DNA from: Clostridiales bacterium UBA735
GTDB taxonomy: Bacteria > Bacillota > Clostridia > Oscillospirales > Oscillospiraceae
Assembly: GCA_002298695.1 (NCBI GenBank)
Contig: DBLB01000072.1
Coordinates: forward strand, 1 to 8,852
Reading direction: 5' to 3'
DNA: 8,852 nt
Shown: in pieces, positions 5,235-8,852 of the stretch
Numbering within the stretch: position 1 is the stretch's first letter
Layout: each line of letters opens with the position of its first letter
The notes under the pieces: model-generated
What the model was told of the DNA's origin: nothing
The model's database searches: none
The model's input: only the letters and a program-made list of their open reading frames with translations
Made by a program: the position numbers and the translations under genes

Positions 5235-6200
5235 ATGAGAAGAATGATCGCTTTGCTGCTCGCCGCATTGATGCTTGTCGCCATGACCGCCTGCGGCGCG
5301 AAGAACGAGACCGCCGACACGTCTGCTCCTGCGGACACCGCGAACACCGAGACCACCGGCACCGAGACCGCTGACACCAGCGATTCCACCGAATCCACCG
5401 AGACGGCCGACACTGTTGCAATCCCTGGCCTTGAGGACGGTGTGTTCACCGTTGGTATGGAATGTGCCTACGCGCCCTACAACTGGACGCAGATGGACGA
5501 TTCCAACGGCGCAGTGCCCATCTCCAACGTCCCCGGCGCATACGCCAACGGCTATGATGTCATGATCGCCAAGAAGATCGCCGAGGCCAACGGCTGGGAG
5601 CTGGAGATCGTGTCCAGCGCGTGGGACTCCCTGTGCCCGGCTGTGCAGTCCGGCACGATGGACGCCAACATCGCCGGTCAGTCCATGACCGCAGACCGCA
5701 TGGCACAGGTCGACATGGCGGGCCCGTACTACTACGCGACCATCGTCTGCCTGACCACGAAGGACAGCCGGTATGCCTCCGCGACTTCCATTGCTGACCT
5801 CGCCGGCGGCACCTGCACGTCGCAGTCCGGCACCATCTGGTATGATTCCTGCCTGCCGCAGATCGAGAATGCCAACATCCTCGCTCCGGCCGACAGCGCG
5901 CCCGCGATGATCATGCAGCTCGAGACCGGCATGGTCGACTATGTCTGCACCGATATGCCGACAGCCATGGCCGCCGTCGCGAAGAACGACAGCCTCGTCA
6001 TCCTGAATTTCTCCGGCACGGATGGCGATTTCCAGTTCGCCTCTGAGGAGGAGCGCGCCGAGAACGTCAACATCGGCATCTCCGTCCAGAAGGGCAACAC
6101 CCCCCTCAAGGATGCGATCGACGCGGTCCTGTCCACAATGACCGAGGACGATTTCAACGCCCTGATGGATCAGGCCATCGCCATCCAGCCCGAGGTTTAA
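5235..6200 (+). CDS. Amino acid ABC transporter substrate-binding lipoprotein (probably lysine)
   Basis: Extracellular solute-binding protein of the polar amino acid family (SBP_bac_3), anchored to the membrane and delivering substrate to the permease below. The 321-residue precursor has a signal peptide (1-19) ending in a lipobox MTAC, with Cys20 as the lipidation site. Residues 23-61 are a low-complexity Thr/Asp/Glu/Ala linker with repeated TADT units. The binding fold starts at FTVGMECAYAPYNW (71-84). GQSMTADRMAQVDMAGPYYY (148-167) carries Arg155, the expected ligand carboxylate contact, and VDYVCTDMPTA carries Asp240, the expected amino-group contact. A roughly 20-residue insertion follows the first strand (about 88-106). 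AAGGAG sits 6 nt before the ATG. First gene of the operon, behind a lysine riboswitch, which is the main ground for naming lysine as substrate. Confidence 0.93.
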   Translation: MRRMIALLLAALMLVAMTACGAKNETADTSAPADTANTETTGTETADTSDSTESTETADTVAIPGLEDGVFTVGMECAYAPYNWTQMDDSNGAVPISNVPGAYANGYDVMIAKKIAEANGWELEIVSSAWDSLCPAVQSGTMDANIAGQSMTADRMAQVDMAGPYYYATIVCLTTKDSRYASATSIADLAGGTCTSQSGTIWYDSCLPQIENANILAPADSAPAMIMQLETGMVDYVCTDMPTAMAAVAKNDSLVILNFSGTDGDFQFASEEERAENVNIGISVQKGNTPLKDAIDAVLSTMTEDDFNALMDQAIAIQPEV

Positions 6201-6214
6201 TTTAAGGCGGCCTT

Positions 6215-6228
6215 ACATTATATAATGT
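6215..6228 (+). repeat. AT-rich perfect palindrome between the binding-protein and permease genes
   Basis: ACATTATATAATGT is a perfect 14-bp palindrome starting 14 nt after the binding-protein stop codon. It is followed by more AT-only sequence, so TATAAT occurs at 6221-6226, 6228-6233 and 6233-6238. The AT content stands out sharply in this GC-rich window. No good -35 lies at a proper distance from any of the three. It could be an RNase entry site in the mRNA, a protein-binding site, or a weak internal promoter. Confidence 0.5.
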
Positions 6229-6264
6229 ATAATATAATGGTACGGGCCAGTTAAAAACATGCTC

Positions 6265-6298
6265 CGCCGCGCAATTCTGATCACAGGGTTGCGCGGTG
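6265..6298 (+). other. Strong intercistronic hairpin without U-tract
   Basis: A continuous 15-bp stem: CGCCGCGCAATTCTG (6265-6279) pairs with CAGGGTTGCGCGGTG (6284-6298), with three G-U pairs and a 4-nt loop ATCA. No T-run follows on the plus strand, so it is unlikely to be a terminator. It lies 22 nt before the permease start, just ahead of its ribosome binding site. Such hairpins behind binding-protein genes of ABC operons are known to shield the upstream message from 3' exonucleases and give more binding protein than permease; that role here is inference. Confidence 0.65.
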
Positions 6299-6320
6299 TG
6301 AACGGAAAAGGAGAACTGTC

Positions 6321-7178
6321 ATGGAGAAACTCGCGCAGCTCTGTCAGGATGTGGTACAGCTCTGGGATAAGTACCATGTGATGTACCTGAACGGCATCAA
6401 GAACACGCTGATCCTCGCGCTGGTCGCGACGGTGATCGGCTGTCTGATCGGCCTCGTCTGCGGCGTCCTGAATACGATCCCCTATACGAAAAACGACCCG
6501 TGGCCGAAGCGCTTTCTGCTGAAGCTGCTGCGCGTGCTCATCCGCATCTACGTCGAGGTCTTCCGCGGGACGCCGATGGTGCTGCAGGCCGTGTTCGTGT
6601 ACTACGGTCTGCCGTACTTTACGGACAACGCCGTGAAGTTCACGAGCATGTGGACGGCGGCCATCCTGATCGTCTCGATCAACACCGGCGCGTATATGGC
6701 CGAGTCCGTGCGCGGCGGCATCATCTCCATCGACCCCGGTCAGACCGAGGGCGCGAAAGCCATCGGCATGACGCACGTGCAGACGATGACGAGCGTCATC
6801 ATGCCGCAGGCACTGCGGAACATCATGCCGCAGATCGGCAACAACTATATCATCAATGTCAAAGATACGTCCGTCATGTTCATCATCAGCTTCACGGAGT
6901 TTTTCGCGGCGCACCGCTACATCGTCGGCGTGAACAATATGTATTTCCCGTCGGCGGCCATCGAGATGGTCGGGTACCTGACGATGACGCTGCTGGCTTC
7001 GCTGCTGCTGCGGTGGGTGGAGAAGAAGATGGACGGCTCCGACAGCTACGACCTCGTCCAGACCGACGCGCTCACGATGTCCGCCGGGACGTATAACCAT
7101 CCGTCCAAGGGGACGCCGTTTGACGAGCGGAGCAAGGAATATCACAAAGATCCGTGGGAACAGGAAGGAGAGCGCTGA
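6321..7178 (+). CDS. Amino acid ABC transporter permease (HisM/ArtM-type, probably lysine)
   Basis: Membrane subunit that forms the import channel, probably as a homodimer since only one permease gene is present. The 285-residue protein has hydrophobic segments at about residues 27-51, 72-98, 109-128, 182-197 and 209-232. The family signature VEVFRGTPMVLQAVFVYYGLP (78-98) is present, and the EAA loop that contacts the ATPase is seen at TEGAKAIGMTHVQTMTSVIM (142-161) followed by PQALRNIMPQ. Unusual is a hydrophilic tail of about 50 residues after the last membrane segment (233-285), rich in Asp, Glu, Lys and Ser; relatives usually end soon after this segment. AAGGAG sits 7 nt before the ATG. 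Its stop lies 3 nt before the ATPase start, and its last codons carry that gene's ribosome binding site, so the two are translationally linked. Confidence 0.94.
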   Translation: MEKLAQLCQDVVQLWDKYHVMYLNGIKNTLILALVATVIGCLIGLVCGVLNTIPYTKNDPWPKRFLLKLLRVLIRIYVEVFRGTPMVLQAVFVYYGLPYFTDNAVKFTSMWTAAILIVSINTGAYMAESVRGGIISIDPGQTEGAKAIGMTHVQTMTSVIMPQALRNIMPQIGNNYIINVKDTSVMFIISFTEFFAAHRYIVGVNNMYFPSAAIEMVGYLTMTLLASLLLRWVEKKMDGSDSYDLVQTDALTMSAGTYNHPSKGTPFDERSKEYHKDPWEQEGER

Positions 7179-7181
7179 GCT

Positions 7182-7925
7182 ATGAGTGAAAATATTCTGG
7201 AAATTCGCCATCTCGGCAAATCCTTCGGCACGCACGAGGTGCTCCGCGACATCGATTTCAACGTGAAAAAGGGCGACGTCATCTCCATCATCGGCGCGTC
7301 CGGCTCCGGCAAGTCGACGCTGCTGCGCTGCGTCAACCTGCTCGAAACGCCGAGCAGCGGCCAGATCCTGTACCACGGAAAAAACGTCGTGGGCCGTGGC
7401 GTCAACGCGCCGGAATACCGGTCGCACGTCGGCATGGTGTTCCAGTCGTTCAACCTGTTCAACAATATGACCGTGCTGGAAAACTGTATGGTCGGCCAGG
7501 TGAAGGTCTTAAAGCGCAAAAAAGAAGAGGCGCGCGAGCAGGCGATGACGTACCTTGAGAAGGTCGGCATGGCGCCGTATATCAACGCGAAGCCCCGGCA
7601 GATCTCCGGCGGCCAGAAGCAGCGCGTGGCCATTGCCCGTGCCCTTGCGATGGATCCGGAGGTGCTGCTTTTTGACGAGCCGACGTCCGCGCTCGACCCG
7701 GAAATGGTCGGCGAGGTGCTGACGGTCATGCAGCGGCTGGCGCAGGAGGGGATGACGATGCTCGTCGTGACGCATGAGATGGCGTTCGCGCGCGACGTGA
7801 GCAATCAGGTCGTCTTCATGCACCAGGGCGTCATCCGCGAGCAGGGCGCACCCGCCGAGTTCTTTGCAAACCCGCAGAGCGCCGAGGCCAAGGATTTCCT
7901 CGCCCGCTTCCGCGGCGCGGAATAA
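7182..7925 (+). CDS. Amino acid ABC transporter ATP-binding protein (probably lysine)
   Basis: Cytoplasmic ATPase subunit that powers uptake through the permease. The 247-residue protein has the full motif set: Walker [10 protein letters not shown] (38-46), Q-loop VFQSFNLF (Gln88), signature [15 protein letters not shown] (141-155; Ile in place of the more usual Leu), Walker [14 protein letters not shown] (161-173, with Glu166), and the switch His198 in VTHEM. This is the GlnQ/HisP/ArtP class of polar amino acid importers. Length is normal. It begins 3 nt after the permease stop. GGAAGGAG lies about 11 nt before the ATG, inside the permease gene. Last gene of the operon, followed by a strong terminator. 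The substrate is inferred from the riboswitch, since the ATPase itself does not determine it. Confidence 0.96.
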   Translation: MSENILEIRHLGKSFGTHEVLRDIDFNVKKGDVISIIGASGSGKSTLLRCVNLLETPSSGQILYHGKNVVGRGVNAPEYRSHVGMVFQSFNLFNNMTVLENCMVGQVKVLKRKKEEAREQAMTYLEKVGMAPYINAKPRQISGGQKQRVAIARALAMDPEVLLFDEPTSALDPEMVGEVLTVMQRLAQEGMTMLVVTHEMAFARDVSNQVVFMHQGVIREQGAPAEFFANPQSAEAKDFLARFRGAE

Positions 7926-7930
7926 GAAAG

Positions 7931-7975
7931 AAAGCAGCGCGGCCCGCAGCAAATCGCTGCGGGCCGCGCTGCTTT
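7931..7975. terminator. Bidirectional intrinsic terminator between the ABC operon and the SGNH hydrolase gene
   Basis: A perfect 20-bp inverted repeat (7931-7950 with 7956-7975) with a 5-nt loop AAATC; the core is GCAGCGCGGCCCGCAGC. T-rich tails follow in both directions: CTTTTG on the plus strand and CTTTCTTTC on the minus strand. It stands between two convergent genes and should end both transcripts. Confidence 0.95.
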
Positions 7976-7997
7976 TGTCCGATGCATCCGCTGCGTC

Positions 7998-8660
7998 TCA
8001 GTAGAGGGCTGCGGCAAGCGTCTGATGCGCCAGCGCATGGCCCCGGTCTGTCGGATGGATCCCGTCCGGGCAGAGCAGGGCCGGGAAGTCGCGGCTCTGC
8101 AAAAACGCTGTCCGCAGGTCGATCACGCGGCAGCCGAACGCCCGTGCGATCTGCGTGGCCAATGTGTTATAGTACTCCTGCCAGCGGTACAGATGCTCCG
8201 CGTCGCCCAGCCACTGCAAAATATGCTCGCCGTCACGGCCGCGGCTGATGAAGCGCAGATAGCGCTCCGAATCCAGCGGCACCAGCGACGTCACCGCGAC
8301 CATTGCGCCGGCATCCTGTGCGCGGCGGATGGCCCTGCGCAGCCCCTCCACAAACGCCTGCGGCGCGACCTTCGGCTGGTGTTCGGCCTCCGGCGCGTCC
8401 GAGACCGCCTGCCAGTCATAGTCGCAGTCGTTGCCGCCGTAGCCGAGCAGCACAGTCGTCTGGCTGTCACATCTGTGCAGATATCGCTCCATGCTCTTCA
8501 GCCCGTCTTCGATCGTCGCGCCCATTTTCGTGTGATTTTCCACTTCGATGCCGCGCGCCGTCAGCTGCGGCAGGTCGTGATCTGGGCAGAGATGGTAGGC
8601 GCTGCCGTTGAACGTCACGCCCTTGATGATGGAATCGCCAAACAGAATGATTTTTTTCAT
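7998..8660 (-). CDS. SGNH/GDSL hydrolase family protein
   Basis: Predicted serine esterase or acyl hydrolase; the substrate cannot be told from sequence. The 220-residue protein has all SGNH blocks: the nucleophile in FGDSI (Ser10), Gly48 in KMGATI, GGND with Asn77 (75-78), and the Asp199/His202 pair in DGIHPTDRGH. There is no signal peptide or membrane segment, so it is probably cytoplasmic. I chose the ATG at 8660, where GGAGGGG lies 7 nt upstream and the protein starts MKKIILFGDSI; the open frame reaches back to 8741 without a good ribosome binding site. It is a single gene facing the ABC operon across the shared terminator, with no sign of a functional link. A TACACT at 8708-8703 (minus strand) may be its -10, but the -35 is poor. 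Confidence 0.9.
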   Translation of the reverse strand: MKKIILFGDSIIKGVTFNGSAYHLCPDHDLPQLTARGIEVENHTKMGATIEDGLKSMERYLHRCDSQTTVLLGYGGNDCDYDWQAVSDAPEAEHQPKVAPQAFVEGLRRAIRRAQDAGAMVAVTSLVPLDSERYLRFISRGRDGEHILQWLGDAEHLYRWQEYYNTLATQIARAFGCRVIDLRTAFLQSRDFPALLCPDGIHPTDRGHALAHQTLAAALY

Positions 8661-8780
8661 ATCGGTTCCCCTCCTGCGGTCAAGAAGCTTTTTCATCCTC
8701 AGTGTAGCGCAGGATGGCGGAAAAGTCTCCCGAAACCTCACGTTCTGCCCTCTCTCATCCGGAACGCGCGGCTTTCGGAA

Positions 8781-8811
8781 TCCGAGAATCGGACTCTACC
8801 GGCAGTAGAGT
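8781..8811. repeat. Two overlapping short inverted repeats
   Basis: TCCGA/TCGGA (8781-8785 and 8789-8793) and ACTCTAC/GTAGAGT (8793-8799 and 8805-8811, loop CGGCA) share base 8793. They lie 121-151 bp upstream of the hydrolase start, in sequence without a supportable gene. Neither has a T-run. They may belong to the regulatory region of a gene beyond the window. Confidence 0.4.
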
Positions 8812-8828
8812 GGTGCTTCTTGCCGGAT

Positions 8829-8851
8829 AAAATTCGGAAAATACGAATTTT
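8829..8851 (-). terminator. Possible weak AT-rich terminator at the window edge
   Basis: AAAATTCG (8829-8836) and CGAATTTT (8844-8851) form a perfect 8-bp stem with a 7-nt loop. Read on the minus strand the second arm ends in a T-run, so it might end a minus-strand gene lying beyond the window. The stem is AT-rich and there is no gene in view, so the call is tentative. Confidence 0.3.
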
Positions 8852-8852
8852 C

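Noticed and set aside
4915..5238. 107-codon plus-strand frame across the riboswitch terminator
   Set aside because: It starts inside the aptamer, overlaps the terminator and structured leader, and has no ribosome binding site at its start.
6215..6228. Palindrome as an attachment or insertion site of a mobile element
   Set aside because: No integrase, transposase, target duplication or partner repeat is present in the window, and the operon is intact across it.
6215..6238. Triple TATAAT as a standard sigma-A promoter for the permease
   Set aside because: No acceptable -35 at 16-18 bp from any of the three copies; kept only as a possibility within the intercistronic finding.
6213..7427. 404-codon open frame on the minus strand
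   Set aside because: It covers the permease and part of the ATPase in antisense, is loaded with His, Asp and Arg, and shows no recognisable domain; a GC-skew shadow.

Overview
The window looks like a chromosomal segment from a GC-rich, endospore-forming member of the Clostridia, most likely an Oscillospiraceae-type gut Firmicute. The grounds are a spoIIGA-sigE pair, a DUF951 protein, strong AGGAGG-type ribosome binding sites, a lysine riboswitch, and a lipoprotein signal typical of this group. The assignment is an inference from gene content and base composition.

Left part (1-1528, minus strand): the 5' end of sigE (mother-cell sporulation sigma factor, cut by the window edge) lies 24 nt downstream of spoIIGA (pro-sigma-E processing protease). 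Upstream of spoIIGA, and closed by its own terminator, is a 63-codon DUF951 gene starting with GTG. Middle part (1529-4619): an S1-domain RNA-binding protein gene (+) converges on rarA (mgsA, replication-fork AAA+ ATPase, minus). rarA diverges from nth (endonuclease III, +). The two repair genes appear to fire from back-to-back sigma-A promoters that share one palindromic -35 hexamer.

Right part (4620-7975, plus strand): a strong sigma-A promoter, a lysine riboswitch with an intrinsic terminator, a further 227-nt leader that can fold into a branched structure, then a three-gene polar amino acid ABC importer (lipoprotein solute-binding protein, permease, ATPase). The riboswitch predicts that the imported substrate is lysine and that the operon is switched off when lysine is plentiful. 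A strong hairpin without a U-tract sits between the binding-protein gene and the permease gene and could set unequal expression. A perfect 20-bp bidirectional terminator closes the operon. Facing it on the minus strand is a SGNH/GDSL hydrolase gene (8660-7998). The last 190 bases hold no gene I can support, only short inverted repeats.

No CRISPR array, tRNA, rRNA, insertion sequence or prophage gene was seen. Most of the window is ordinary core genome. The most interesting parts are regulatory: the shared -35 element of rarA/nth, the extra structured leader behind the lysine riboswitch, the intercistronic hairpin, possible Spo0A boxes, and an unusually short SigE pro-sequence.
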